DNA from: Aphanothece cf. minutissima CCALA 015
GTDB lineage: Bacteria; Cyanobacteriota; Cyanobacteriia; PCC-6307; Cyanobiaceae
Length of the DNA stretch: 64,000 nucleotides
Direction of reading: 5' to 3'
NCBI GenBank assembly: GCA_003003925.1
Contig: PVWP01000001.1
Span: 1 to 64,000, forward strand
The position numbers and the translations under genes are program-made. Shown here piece after piece: positions 25,238 to 35,948 of this stretch. Below the pieces are notes generated by a model. That model was not told the DNA's origin, ran no database searches, and was given only the letters and a program-made list of their open reading frames with translations. Position 1 is the stretch's first letter. Every line of letters starts with the position of its first letter.

Positions 25238-26220
25238 GTCCCCCATCGTCAGGCCCCATGCCCGTGACACCCCTGGCCGACGGCGGCACGGTTTTCCCAA
25301 CGAACTGGCTGGGCACCTGGTCGTGGCAGGGCCAGACCATCAGCTATGTGGCCCACCCATCGGTGGGCCCGGAGGGGAGCGGGACGCTGCCCGCGCTGCT
25401 GATCCACGGCTTCGGTGCCTGCAAGGAGCACTGGCGCCACAATCTGCCGGCGCTGGCCGGCGGGCGCCCGGTGTACGCCATCGACCTGGTGGGTTTCGGG
25501 GCCAGCAGCAAACCCCCCTCCCGCCTTGAGGACGAGCCGGAGGACGGGCTGGCGCTGCGCTACGGCATCGATCTGTGGGCCGACCAGGTGGCCGCCTTCG
25601 TGCGGGAGGTGATCGGCACGCCGGTCCAGCTGGTGGGCAATTCGATCGGGGGCGTCGTGGCCCTGGCCGCCGCCGCCAGGCTCGGCGACGACGCCCGCCA
25701 GGTGATCCTGATCGACTGTGCCCAGCGCAGCCTCGACGACCGCCGCCTGGCCGAGCAGCCGCCCCTGCGCCGGATCGGCCGGCCCCTGCTCAAGCGCCTG
25801 GTGCGCCAGCGCTGGCTCACGGGCCGCCTGTTCCGCTGGGTGGCCAACCCCGGTGTGATCCGCCGGGTGCTGGGCGCCGCCTACCCCTCCGGCGCTGGCA
25901 TCGACGACCAGCTGGTGCAGCTGCTGCTGACCCCGGCCCGCAGCCCCGGCGCCGAGGAGAGCTTCCGGGGCTTCATCAACCTCTTCCGCGACCGCCTCGC
26001 CCCGGACCTGCTGGCGGAACTGCCCGGCCCGGTCCGGCTGCTCTGGGGGGAGCAGGATCCGTGGGAGCCGGTGGCCGAGGCCCGGCGCTGGGCGGGGGCC
26101 TTCGCCGCCGTCCGCGACCTGCGCATCCTGAGCGGCCTCGGCCACTGCCCCCACGACGAAAATCCCTCCCTGGTGAACCCGGTGCTGGAGGAATGGCTGG
26201 CCCTGGCGGATCAGACCTGA
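25234..26220 (+). CDS. Alpha/beta hydrolase, pheophytinase/dephytylase-like, 328 aa
   Basis: Alpha/beta-hydrolase fold: oxyanion HGFGACKEHWR, nucleophile elbow GNSIGG, acid region LLWGEQDPWEP and catalytic His in GLGHCPHDE. The WGxxDPWEP and GHCPxDExP blocks recall plant pheophytinase (PPH) and chlorophyll dephytylase (CLD1) relatives, so it might remove phytol from a chlorophyll derivative; similar proteins in cyanobacteria are mostly uncharacterised. TTG 25234 overlaps the devA stop and has an AAGGGG ribosome site; ATG 25258 is an alternative. It is the last gene of the five-gene operon. Confidence 0.8.
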   Translation: MSPPSSGPMPVTPLADGGTVFPTNWLGTWSWQGQTISYVAHPSVGPEGSGTLPALLIHGFGACKEHWRHNLPALAGGRPVYAIDLVGFGASSKPPSRLEDEPEDGLALRYGIDLWADQVAAFVREVIGTPVQLVGNSIGGVVALAAAARLGDDARQVILIDCAQRSLDDRRLAEQPPLRRIGRPLLKRLVRQRWLTGRLFRWVANPGVIRRVLGAAYPSGAGIDDQLVQLLLTPARSPGAEESFRGFINLFRDRLAPDLLAELPGPVRLLWGEQDPWEPVAEARRWAGAFAAVRDLRILSGLGHCPHDENPSLVNPVLEEWLALADQT

Positions 26221-26549
26221 GGCGGCGCCGACGGTGTGGTGGCGCCCAGCCGGGTGCGCCAGCGCTGACGGTCGGGATCCCAGGCCAGCCAGCCCCACTG
26301 CTGCAGAAGGGCCCGCAGGTCGGCGGGAGCCTGGCCGGGTGTGGCCGCCGCCGCACAGCCGGCGTCGAGCTCGGCCTCCGTCAGACCGGCCCGCAGGCCC
26401 GTGGTCAGCAATCGGCGCAGCGCGGCGGGCTCAAGGGCCACCAGCCGGGCCATGGTCAGGGGGCCCTCCGGCGGGGCCGGGGGCAGCGGGCCGTCACCGG
26501 CGGCGCCGGCGTCGGTGTCCTTGTCGTTGGCGGGCTCAGAGGAGCGCAT
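26211..26549 (-). CDS. Small protein partner of MinD-like ATPase, 112 aa
   Basis: Starts MRSSEPANDKDTDAG (ATG 26549), a disordered acidic N-terminus followed by a helical domain (about 35-110; GPLTMARLVALEPAALRR, ADLRALLQQWGWLAWDPD). I do not recognise a family with certainty. It overlaps the MinD-like gene by 14 bp and the convergent hydrolase by 10 bp, so it is probably made with the ATPase and may be its partner, regulator or cargo adaptor. Codon use looks like its neighbours. Confidence 0.6.
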   Translation of the reverse strand: MRSSEPANDKDTDAGAAGDGPLPPAPPEGPLTMARLVALEPAALRRLLTTGLRAGLTEAELDAGCAAAATPGQAPADLRALLQQWGWLAWDPDRQRWRTRLGATTPSAPPQV

Positions 26550-27300
26550 CGGCAAGGTCGGCAGCGAGCTGGGTCACGCCGGTGCTCCAGGGGTGGGAGG
26601 GGACATCCACCAGGGCCAGGCTGCCACTGGCGATGGTGAGCAGGTCATCACTGAGGGGCAGGATCGCTCCGACCGGAATGCCGTAGCTCTGGGCCACCCG
26701 GGCGCGCACCTGTTCGGCATCGAAATGGGCCGGCAGCTTGTTCACCACGAGGCGGGCTTCCGGCACCATCAGTCTCTGGGCCACCTCGATCGCCACGGCC
26801 GTGCCGAGGTAGTCCTGCTGATCGGGGCGCATCACCATCACCAGGCAATCGGAGATGGCGGTGGACAGCAGGGTCTCCTCGTTGATCCCGGGGTGGGTGT
26901 CCACGATCAGCAGGTCCAGCCGCTGGCTCTGGCCCAAGCTGAACAGGGCATCGTTGAGCCGCTCGACTTCATAGCCTTCCCGCAGCAGCCGGGCGATCCG
27001 ATCGCCCTCCATGGCGGCTGGCACCAGAATGATGCGCCCCTTGCCACCTGCCAGCGAGGCAGGTGTGACGTCATAGGAGCACTTTTCAATTGGAATCGAG
27101 CCCTGAAGGTGATCATTGAGCGTATGGGATTGCGGCCCTGCCGTGAACCCGAACAGCACATGGATTCCTGGTGAAGCAAGATCGGTGTCGAAGACGCCGA
27201 CCCTGAGCCCTCGGGCTGCGAAAGCGGCCGCCAGGTTCGCCGAGAGGTTGGATTTTCCCGTTCCACCGCGAAAGGAATGGACGGAAAGGATCCTGGTCAT
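26536..27300 (-). CDS. MinD/ParA-like ATPase, 254 aa
   Basis: A deviant P-loop SFRGGTGKSN at about 8-17, then DTDLASPGIHVLFGF, LLIVDTHPGINEETLL and RPDQQDYLGT. Classical MinD/ParA use KGGxGKT with a signature Lys; here it is Arg-Gly-Gly. This subtype is frequent in cyanobacteria, often near sensory proteins, but its role is not settled (not the MinCDE division system: no minC/minE nearby). ATG 27300 (MTRILSVHSF) is chosen over 27312. It is 38 bp from the divergent HAMP sensor gene, sharing a spacer with a TATGAT site. Confidence 0.82.
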   Translation of the reverse strand: MTRILSVHSFRGGTGKSNLSANLAAAFAARGLRVGVFDTDLASPGIHVLFGFTAGPQSHTLNDHLQGSIPIEKCSYDVTPASLAGGKGRIILVPAAMEGDRIARLLREGYEVERLNDALFSLGQSQRLDLLIVDTHPGINEETLLSTAISDCLVMVMRPDQQDYLGTAVAIEVAQRLMVPEARLVVNKLPAHFDAEQVRARVAQSYGIPVGAILPLSDDLLTIASGSLALVDVPSHPWSTGVTQLAADLADALL

Positions 27301-27329
27301 GAAGCGATCCATCTCACGGACGTGGGAAA

Positions 27330-27335
27330 ATCATA
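27330..27335 (-). promoter_or_regulatory. -10-like hexamer for the MinD-like gene
   Basis: TATGAT preceded by GCC on the minus strand, 30 bp upstream of the MinD-like ATG and within the 38-bp divergent spacer. It matches the bacterial -10 consensus TATAAT at five of six positions. It almost touches the HAMP-sensor start, so that gene's own promoter must lie inside the MinD-like gene. Confidence 0.5.
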
Positions 27336-27338
27336 GGC

Positions 27339-28910
27339 ATGGCGTTGCAGGCCCTTTTGACGATTCGCCAACGGCTCGCCGGACAGCCACAAAGAACCGC
27401 GGGAGCGAGGAAGGGGCGACCCCTGCGCCTCTCCGTGCGGCTGATGATCCTGGGGATCAGCGGCCCGCTCGTGAGCCTGGCGATCTTCCTGGCGCTCGCC
27501 ACCATCGGCTCGATCCGCCTGGCCCAGAAGGCCCGGATCGAGATCAGCACCATGTTCGACCACGACAACCTCTCCTCCCTGGCGGTCACCACCTCCATCA
27601 TCCGGAAGTCGGCCGAGGAGTTCAGCCGGGTCATCCGTGAGGACTCCAAGGACCTGCGCAGGGCCCTGGCGCCGTTGCGGATGGACACCGAAGGCCGCCT
27701 GTCCTGGAAGGGCCGGCCCCTGACGCGGGAGCAGGCCCCCGCCCTGCTGAACAATCAACTGCGGCTGCCCCTGGCCCTGCTGCGGGAGCGGGCCGCCGTC
27801 TACTACCGCGACCCCAGCGGCACCTGGCGCCGGCTCACGGGCATCACCAGCCAGGGCCTGGCCCTGGAACCCGGCGCACCGGCCATGCCCGCCACGGTGG
27901 ACGACTTCGAACACCTCTTCAAGGGCGCTCCGGCCGCGGAGATGAGTCGCAGCGCCATGCTGCAGCTGGATGGGGAATGGCGGATGGCCCGGCTGACCGT
28001 CCTTTCGGGTCGCCAGCCCGGCGAAGGCCACCTGGCCCTGCTGGTGGACGTCAGCACCCAGGCCGCCTCCAAGCTCCTCGCCGCCGGCTCCAGCCTCTTC
28101 CCCGCCGAGACCCACCAGGCGGCCTTCTTCGGCATCACCCCCACCGGAGGGCTGTACTGCAGCTACCAGACCCAGGACACCCAGGCCTGCATCGACCTGG
28201 CCCTGGCCCTGCGGCAGAACGGCGGCATTCCCGATCCACGCACCCTGGGCCATAGCGAGCCCTTCGAGCGCAAGGCCATGGTGCGCCCCCCGGGTTCCAC
28301 CACCCCGGTGCTGCAGCACCTCTACATCGCCGCCTTCCCGGAGTGGAACTGGCTGGCGGTCGTGTCCGTGGAGGAGGAGGCCCTGGCGGATGCCCTCCTG
28401 CCGATGCAGGAGGCCAAGGACGAGATGGTCCGCCGCCTAGTGGTCCTCACCCTGATCCTGATCAGCGCCAGTGGCGTCGCCGCCTGGCTGATCGCGCGCG
28501 GCATCCGGCGGGAGCTGCGGGAGCTGGCGACCGCCGCCGATGCCATCGCCGACGGCAAGGATCATCAGGCCCTCACCTACCCGGCGGACGACGCCATCGG
28601 CCGGCTGGTGCGGGCCTTCAACCGGATGTCGGGGGCCGTGGCCGACCGGGAAAACTCCCTGCGGGACCAGATCCGGCAGATGGAGATCAACATCAACGCC
28701 AGCGAGCTGCAGGGTCAGGTCTGCTCGATCCTCAACGACCCGGGCTTCGAGCAGCTCAGTGCCCGGGCCCGGGCCATGCGCCAGAGGCGGCTGGAGCAGA
28801 TCAGCGCATCTGGGCCATCCGCGTCGGCAGACGCAGGGTCTGCAGGGGATCGCCCACCGCCTGGAGAAGGTCGGGATCGGGCTGAACCGGCAGGCCGCTC
28901 GAGCGGCTGA
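27339..28910 (+). CDS. Membrane HAMP sensor without output domain, 523 aa
   Basis: TM1 at about 31-58 (RLMILGISGPLVSLAIFLAL), a large periplasmic region (about 60-360, Cache-like), TM2 at about 366-386 and a HAMP domain (about 388-440, LIARGIRRELRELATAADAI ... DDAIGRLVRAFNRMS), then a helical segment ending RARAMRQRRLEQ. No histidine kinase, GGDEF, cyclase or MCP domain follows. The last 36 or so residues (after 28801) are a low-complexity tail read through the antisense 3' end of tolC, a 110-bp overlap that suggests loss of the natural end. It sits next to a MinD-like ATPase and exporter genes. Ligand unknown. Confidence 0.75.
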   Translation: MALQALLTIRQRLAGQPQRTAGARKGRPLRLSVRLMILGISGPLVSLAIFLALATIGSIRLAQKARIEISTMFDHDNLSSLAVTTSIIRKSAEEFSRVIREDSKDLRRALAPLRMDTEGRLSWKGRPLTREQAPALLNNQLRLPLALLRERAAVYYRDPSGTWRRLTGITSQGLALEPGAPAMPATVDDFEHLFKGAPAAEMSRSAMLQLDGEWRMARLTVLSGRQPGEGHLALLVDVSTQAASKLLAAGSSLFPAETHQAAFFGITPTGGLYCSYQTQDTQACIDLALALRQNGGIPDPRTLGHSEPFERKAMVRPPGSTTPVLQHLYIAAFPEWNWLAVVSVEEEALADALLPMQEAKDEMVRRLVVLTLILISASGVAAWLIARGIRRELRELATAADAIADGKDHQALTYPADDAIGRLVRAFNRMSGAVADRENSLRDQIRQMEININASELQGQVCSILNDPGFEQLSARARAMRQRRLEQISASGPSASADAGSAGDRPPPGEGRDRAEPAGRSSG

Positions 28911-30407
28911 GCTGCACCAGGGTGTCGTTGTAGGTGGCCAGGTTCTGGATGTAGGAGCTCACCGCCTGGCTGATCTCCTGCTGGGCCTGCACCACATCGG
29001 TGATCGTGCCGTAGCCGGCGTTGAAGCGCAGGGTCTGGAGGCGCAACGCCCCATTGGCCGCCTTGACCCGTTCGGCACCGGCCAGCACGATGCTGCGGCC
29101 GGAGCGGGCCTGGGCCACCAGGGACTGGACCTCGCTGCGCACCTTCAGGAGGGTGGCGCTGTAGGTCTCGGCGGCGGCCGCCGCCTGACGGCGGGCGGCG
29201 GCGGCGTTCATGCGGGCCTGGCCGCCGTCGAAACCCGTGAACGTCAGCTGCAGCAGGGCCGATCCGTTCCATTCGTCGGAGCGGGCATTGGGCACGAACG
29301 GCGGGCCCTGGTTGAGATAACCCACCCCTTTCGTCCAGTAGAGCGACGTGATCAGCTGCAGGGTGGGGCGGTAGGTGGCCAGGTAGATCTGGGCCTGGGC
29401 CTCGTTCGTCTTGACGGCCAGCAGCTGCTGCTCCAGCACCTTGCGGTAGGCGAGGCTCGCCGTGATCGAGTCGTCGAGGGAATGGCCCCAGGCGCCGAGG
29501 GGCGCGAAGGGCGTGGCGGGCGTGAGGGCCTCGGGGCTGGGGGTGGCCAGCAGCTCGGCGAGGTTGGCCCGGGCTGTCTCCACCTGCTGCTCGGCGGCCA
29601 GCAGGGCCTGGCGATCGGCCAGCAGAACGGTCTGCTGCTTGAAGACCTCCAGCCGGGAGGCCACCCCCATCTGAACCCGGGTCTGGGCGAGGCGGTAGAG
29701 AAGCTCGTCGTTCTCGACGATCTGTCGGCCGGTCTGGACGGCGGCCAGGGCCCGCTGCAGATCGATGTAGGCCGACTGGGTCTTGAGGCGCTGGTCGCGG
29801 CGGGTGATCACATAGGTGTCGGCCGCCTGGCGGACCAGGTACTTGCTCTGCCAGATCGTGGCCGACCGGGTGGGATCGATCAGGTTCCAGGTGGTATCGA
29901 TCTGACCGATCGCCTGGAAGTAGCTGGCCTCGAACACCCGCTCACTGCTGAGACCGGAGCCCGAGATGGGGAAGCCCGCGGAGGCGCTGAAGGGGTAGTT
30001 GTAGAAGGTCTTGGAGGCGTAGGGACCGCCGTTGAGGCTGAGGTTGAGGGTCGGCCACCAGCTGGCGTAGGCGGCGCCGAGGCTGTTCTGGGTCGCCACC
30101 AACGACTGATAGGCGGAGCGCACCACGGGATTGCGATCGACCGCCCAGGCCGTCGCCTGCTCCATGGTCAGGGCCCCAAGGAGTTCGGGCGGCAGGGGGG
30201 GGAGACGGTCACCGGAGGGCATCGGGCCGGGCCAGCCGGCCCCCAGGGCCTCCACGGCCTTCACCTCGGGCGGACTGACGGTGGCGGGCAGGGACTGGGC
30301 CAGGGCCACGCCAGGCAGCGCCAGCCCGGCGCTGATGGCGTTGGCGACGGCGGCGGAGAGGGTGCGGCAGAGGCTGAGGCGGAGGGCCTGGCGGATGGGG
30401 CGCCGCT

Positions 30408-30411
<4 letters not shown>
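28801..30411 (-). CDS. TolC-family outer-membrane channel, 536 aa
   Basis: Signal peptide (about 1-39, ending GVALAQ), a proline-rich linker and two TolC-type repeats with long helices (e.g. LYRLAQTRVQMGVASRLEVF and LQTLRFNAGYGTITDVVQAQ), giving a trimeric barrel and periplasmic tunnel. It should complete the DevBCA export path across the outer membrane. It lies 4 bp (overlap) upstream-adjacent to crtB on the same strand, so it may share a transcript with crtP-crtB. The 3' end is overlapped by the HAMP-sensor gene. Confidence 0.9.
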
Positions 30412-32851
<2,440 letters not shown>

Positions 32852-32852
32852 C

Positions 32853-32858
32853 TAAAGT
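32853..32858 (+). promoter_or_regulatory. -10-like hexamer for ndhM
   Basis: TAAAGT preceded by ACC, 62 bp upstream of the ndhM ATG in the divergent spacer with crtP. Tentative. Confidence 0.35.
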
Positions 32859-32919
32859 CAGGGCAGCACTCAACGGGTGCCACCCCCTTCTCCCGATCCC
32901 TGCCCCCGAGGCCGAGCCC

Positions 32920-33267
32920 ATGGTCGAGACGCTGCTCAAGTCCACCACCCGCCACATCCGGCTGTTCACGGCGCGCGTCGAGAACGACGACCTCATCCCG
33001 GACCCGGACCAGCTGACCCTCGACATCGATCCCGACAACGAGTTCCTCTGGGACGAGGCGGCCCTTGAGAAGGTGCGCGCCCGCTTCCGGGAGCTGGTGG
33101 CGGCCCAGGCCGGCCAGGAACTGAGCGACTACAGCCTGCGCCGCATCGGCTCCGAGCTGGAGGGTCTGGTGCGTCAGATGCTCCAGGCCGGTGACGTGAG
33201 CTACAACCCTGAGGCCCGGGTGCTCAATTACTCGATGGGCCTGCCCCGCAGCCCCGAAACCCTGTGA
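32920..33267 (+). CDS. ndhM: NDH-1 subunit M, 115 aa
   Basis: [36 protein letters not shown] and a C-terminal [14 protein letters not shown] match NdhM, an oxygenic-photosynthesis-specific soluble subunit of the NDH-1 complex that helps attach the ferredoxin-binding arm on the stromal/cytoplasmic side. About 115 residues is typical. Its TGA overlaps the GTG start of the DUF3172 gene (GTGA), so the two are co-expressed. Confidence 0.93.
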   Translation: MVETLLKSTTRHIRLFTARVENDDLIPDPDQLTLDIDPDNEFLWDEAALEKVRARFRELVAAQAGQELSDYSLRRIGSELEGLVRQMLQAGDVSYNPEARVLNYSMGLPRSPETL

Positions 33268-34004
33268 CCCGCTCCCGCAGCAGCGCCGGCCGGCCCGAAC
33301 CGGGCGGCTACGCGCCCCGACCCGACCGCTACGACCCGCGCACCGACCGCCGCTCCGACCGCTACGACGACCGGAGCGATCGCTTCGCCACCGGCTATGG
33401 CGGCCGGGAGGATCCCCGCTACGGCACCCCGGGCCGCCGCGGCAGCAACGGCGGCGGTGGCCGGCCCCCCGCCGGCAACGGCGGTGGCCCCTCCGGCGGC
33501 GGTCCCAACATCCAGCTGAACGTGGCCACGGTGGCGGTGCTGGCGGGCGTGCTGGTGGTGGGCATCGGCATCGGCAGCGCCGTGACCAGCACCACCCAGG
33601 GGAACCAGGGCAACATCGCCAGCGCCCAGCAGCTCGACATGGCGGTGCCCGACCCCGAGTTCTGCAAGCAGTGGGGCGCCAGCGCCTTCGTGATGGACAT
33701 CGAGCTGTACACCACGATGAACCCGAGCAGCAGCTTCGTGACCCAGCCCACGCTCCAGCCCGGCTGCGTCATCCGCCGGGAGAACTGGTCGGTGCTGCAG
33801 AAGGAGGGGGCGGTGACGGCCGAGCAGATGCGCCAGTGCAAGCAGCGCATGAACACCTTCGCCTACATCGGCTCGGTGCGCGACAAGCCGATCGTGCGCT
33901 GCGTCTACCAGACCGACATCTCCGGCAACAAGTTCCAGACCCGGGGCGTGGCCGGCGCCGCCGACGACGCCGTCGGCATCACACCGGAGGCCGATCAGTT
34001 CTGA
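33264..34004 (+). CDS. DUF3172 domain protein, 246 aa
   Basis: A long disordered N-terminus (about 1-80) rich in Arg, Asp, Tyr, Pro and Gly with repeated DRYD/DR patterns, then one TM segment (about 90-112, [20 protein letters not shown]) and a C-terminal DUF3172 domain with cysteines ([37 protein letters not shown]). The domain is conserved in cyanobacteria; function unknown. GTG 33264 couples it to ndhM. The 3' end overlaps the convergent LysR gene by 26 bp. Confidence 0.82.
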   Translation: MTRSRSSAGRPEPGGYAPRPDRYDPRTDRRSDRYDDRSDRFATGYGGREDPRYGTPGRRGSNGGGGRPPAGNGGGPSGGGPNIQLNVATVAVLAGVLVVGIGIGSAVTSTTQGNQGNIASAQQLDMAVPDPEFCKQWGASAFVMDIELYTTMNPSSSFVTQPTLQPGCVIRRENWSVLQKEGAVTAEQMRQCKQRMNTFAYIGSVRDKPIVRCVYQTDISGNKFQTRGVAGAADDAVGITPEADQF

Positions 34005-34980
34005 CGCCGTTCCGCTCGGCCAGCCCCGGCGTGGTCTGCACCTGACGCAGGGGGCTGTCCGGGCTGGCGAACACCGGCAGCACCTCGCGGCGGAAGGCGT
34101 CGGCGGCCCGCGAGCAGTAGCGGGCCGGGTGGGTGATGAGTTTCAGCTGGCGCCGCACCATCAGGTCGGCCACCTGGGGGCGGTGCAGGGTGCCGGCGGC
34201 CAGCTCCCGCTCGATCGACACCACCGGCAGGAACGCCGCCCCCAGCCCCGCCTGGACGGCGTTCTTGATGGCCTCGAAGGAGTTCAGCTCCATCTCGATC
34301 TTGAGCCTCTGCACGTCGAGTTTGGAGCGGCTGAGCAGCTGGTCCACCATCTTGCGGGTGGTGGACTGGGCATCGAGGCAGACGAAGCCGAGGCGGTAGA
34401 GGTCGTCCTTGGTGAGCTCGGGCAGGCGGGAGAGGGGGTGCTTGGGGGGCAGCACCAGGGCCAGTTCGTCGTTGGCGTAGGGCACCACCTGCAGCAGGTC
34501 GTTGAGATCCGCCGGCAGTTCGCCACCGATGATCGCCAGGTCGATCTGGCCGTTGGCCACGCTCCAGCCGGTGCGGCGGGTGCTGTGCACCTGGAGCTGC
34601 ACCGCCACGTCCGGGTACTTCTGGCGGAACAGGCCGATCATCCGGGGCATCAGATAGGTGCCCGTCGTCTGGCTCGCCCCCACCACCAGGGAGCCGCCGC
34701 GCAGGTTGTGGAGATCGTCGAGGGCCCGGCAGGCCTCCTGGCACTGGCTCAGGATCCGGTCGCAATAGCTGAGCAGCAGGTGGCCGGCTTCGGTGAGCTG
34801 GGCCTTGCGGCCGCCGCGGTCGAACAGGGAGACGTCGAGCTGCTTCTCCAGGTTCTGGATCTGGAGGCTCACCGCCGGCTGGGTGACATAGAGGCTGTCG
34901 GCCGCCTTCTTGAAGCTGCCCTCACTGGCGATGGCGCGCAGGATGCGCAGCTGGTCGAGGGTGAAAGGCAGATCTGCCAT
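33979..34980 (-). CDS. rbcR: LysR-type regulator, RbcR/NdhR class, 333 aa
   Basis: N-terminal winged helix (about 5-65; [20 protein letters not shown]) and a periplasmic-binding-like effector domain ([20 protein letters not shown]). The cyanobacterial RbcR/NdhR/CmpR group controls rbcLS, ndh and carbon-uptake genes and responds to photorespiratory metabolites. The neighbours (ndhM, ndhF, ndhD) favour RbcR or NdhR; I cannot tell which. It is divergent from the NnrU gene, with a TAGAGT site 54 bp upstream. The 26-bp 3' overlap with the DUF3172 gene is convergent. Confidence 0.85.
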   Translation of the reverse strand: MADLPFTLDQLRILRAIASEGSFKKAADSLYVTQPAVSLQIQNLEKQLDVSLFDRGGRKAQLTEAGHLLLSYCDRILSQCQEACRALDDLHNLRGGSLVVGASQTTGTYLMPRMIGLFRQKYPDVAVQLQVHSTRRTGWSVANGQIDLAIIGGELPADLNDLLQVVPYANDELALVLPPKHPLSRLPELTKDDLYRLGFVCLDAQSTTRKMVDQLLSRSKLDVQRLKIEMELNSFEAIKNAVQAGLGAAFLPVVSIERELAAGTLHRPQVADLMVRRQLKLITHPARYCSRAADAFRREVLPVFASPDSPLRQVQTTPGLAERNGVRTDRPPV

Positions 34981-35033
34981 GGGTCGGGGAGGCCGCGGGG
35001 GGACCGTTCGCCGGAGCCGGCAGGCCGTGCGGA

Positions 35034-35039
35034 ACTCTA
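35034..35039 (-). promoter_or_regulatory. -10-like hexamer for the LysR gene
   Basis: TAGAGT preceded by CCCC on the minus strand, 54 bp upstream of the ATG, in the divergent spacer with the NnrU gene. Tentative. Confidence 0.35.
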
Positions 35040-35098
35040 GGGGGCTCTCCCGGTGGCAAGAATCGCCCTGTCACATCCGCCACCGGCCGCCGCTCACC

Positions 35099-35851
35099 AT
35101 GCCCTCGCTCCCCCTGGTTCCGGCGGGTCCGCAGCACAGCAGCGTGGTCATGCTGGCCCTGCTGGTGGTCTTCGCCCTGATCCACAGCGGCGGGGCCTCC
35201 CTGCGGGCCTGGGGGGAGGAGCGGATCGGGGCCCGGCTCTGGCGCCTGCTGTTCGCCGGCCTCAGCATCCCCTCGGCGGTGGTGGTGGTCGGCTACTTCC
35301 TCGCCCACCGCTACGACGGGGTCCGGCTCTGGAACCTGCAGGACCAGCCCTGGGTGGTGCCGGTGGTCTGGACCGGCACGGCCATCAGCTTCCTGTTTCT
35401 CTATCCGGCCACCTACAACCTGCTGGAGATCCCGGCCGTGCTCAAGCCCCAGGTGCGGCTCTACGCCACGGGGATCATCCGGGTGAGTCGCCATCCCCAG
35501 GCCGTGGGCCAGGTGCTCTGGTGTGCCACCCACCTGCTCTGGATCGGCACCAGCTTCACCCTGGTGGCCTGCGTGGGGCTGATCGGCCACCACCTGTTCG
35601 CCGTCTGGAACGGGGACCGGCGCCTGCGCAACCGCTTCGGGGCCGCCTTCGAGGAGCTGCGGGCCTCCACCTCGGTGCTGCCCTTCGCCGCCGTGCTGGA
35701 CGGCCGCCAGACGCTGGTGTTGGCGGAATTCCTGCGGCCCTCCCAGCTGGGCATCGCCATCGCCATCGGCGTCCTCTGGTGGGCCCACCGCTGGATCGGC
35801 CTCGGCGCCACCACCTTCTCGCGCACGGGCCTCGCCCACTGGCTGGGCTGA
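35099..35851 (+). CDS. NnrU family membrane protein (possible 15-cis-zeta-carotene isomerase), 250 aa
   Basis: About six hydrophobic segments, with VFALIHSGGASLRAWGEE, YATGIIRVSRHPQAVGQVLWC and LIGHHLFAVWNGDRRLRNRFG, the NnrU/Z-ISO core with the conserved His (IHSG, RHPQ, HH). In plants the relative Z-ISO isomerises the 15-cis bond of zeta-carotene using heme. With crtP-crtB only a few kb away this is a sensible, unproven role here. ATG 35099 is used; the longer frame upstream is the shadow of the LysR gene's start region. Confidence 0.78.
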   Translation: MPSLPLVPAGPQHSSVVMLALLVVFALIHSGGASLRAWGEERIGARLWRLLFAGLSIPSAVVVVGYFLAHRYDGVRLWNLQDQPWVVPVVWTGTAISFLFLYPATYNLLEIPAVLKPQVRLYATGIIRVSRHPQAVGQVLWCATHLLWIGTSFTLVACVGLIGHHLFAVWNGDRRLRNRFGAAFEELRASTSVLPFAAVLDGRQTLVLAEFLRPSQLGIAIAIGVLWWAHRWIGLGATTFSRTGLAHWLG

Positions 35852-35921
35852 GGCCGCCAGCGGCCGGCGGGGGTCGATGGGCAGGCCCCCACAGAGCCGG
35901 GGCCAGGCCGACGGGCCTGCC

Positions 35922-35927
35922 TAAACT
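35922..35927 (+). promoter_or_regulatory. -10-like hexamer for ndhF
   Basis: TAAACT preceded by GCC, 22 bp upstream of the ndhF ATG. It lies after the NnrU stop. Good position; sequence evidence only. Confidence 0.4.
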
Positions 35928-35948
35928 CGCGCCAACAGAGCCTCCAGG

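Noticed and set aside
26536..27300. Cell-division MinD
   Set aside because: No MinC or MinE nearby and the P-loop lacks the signature Lys.
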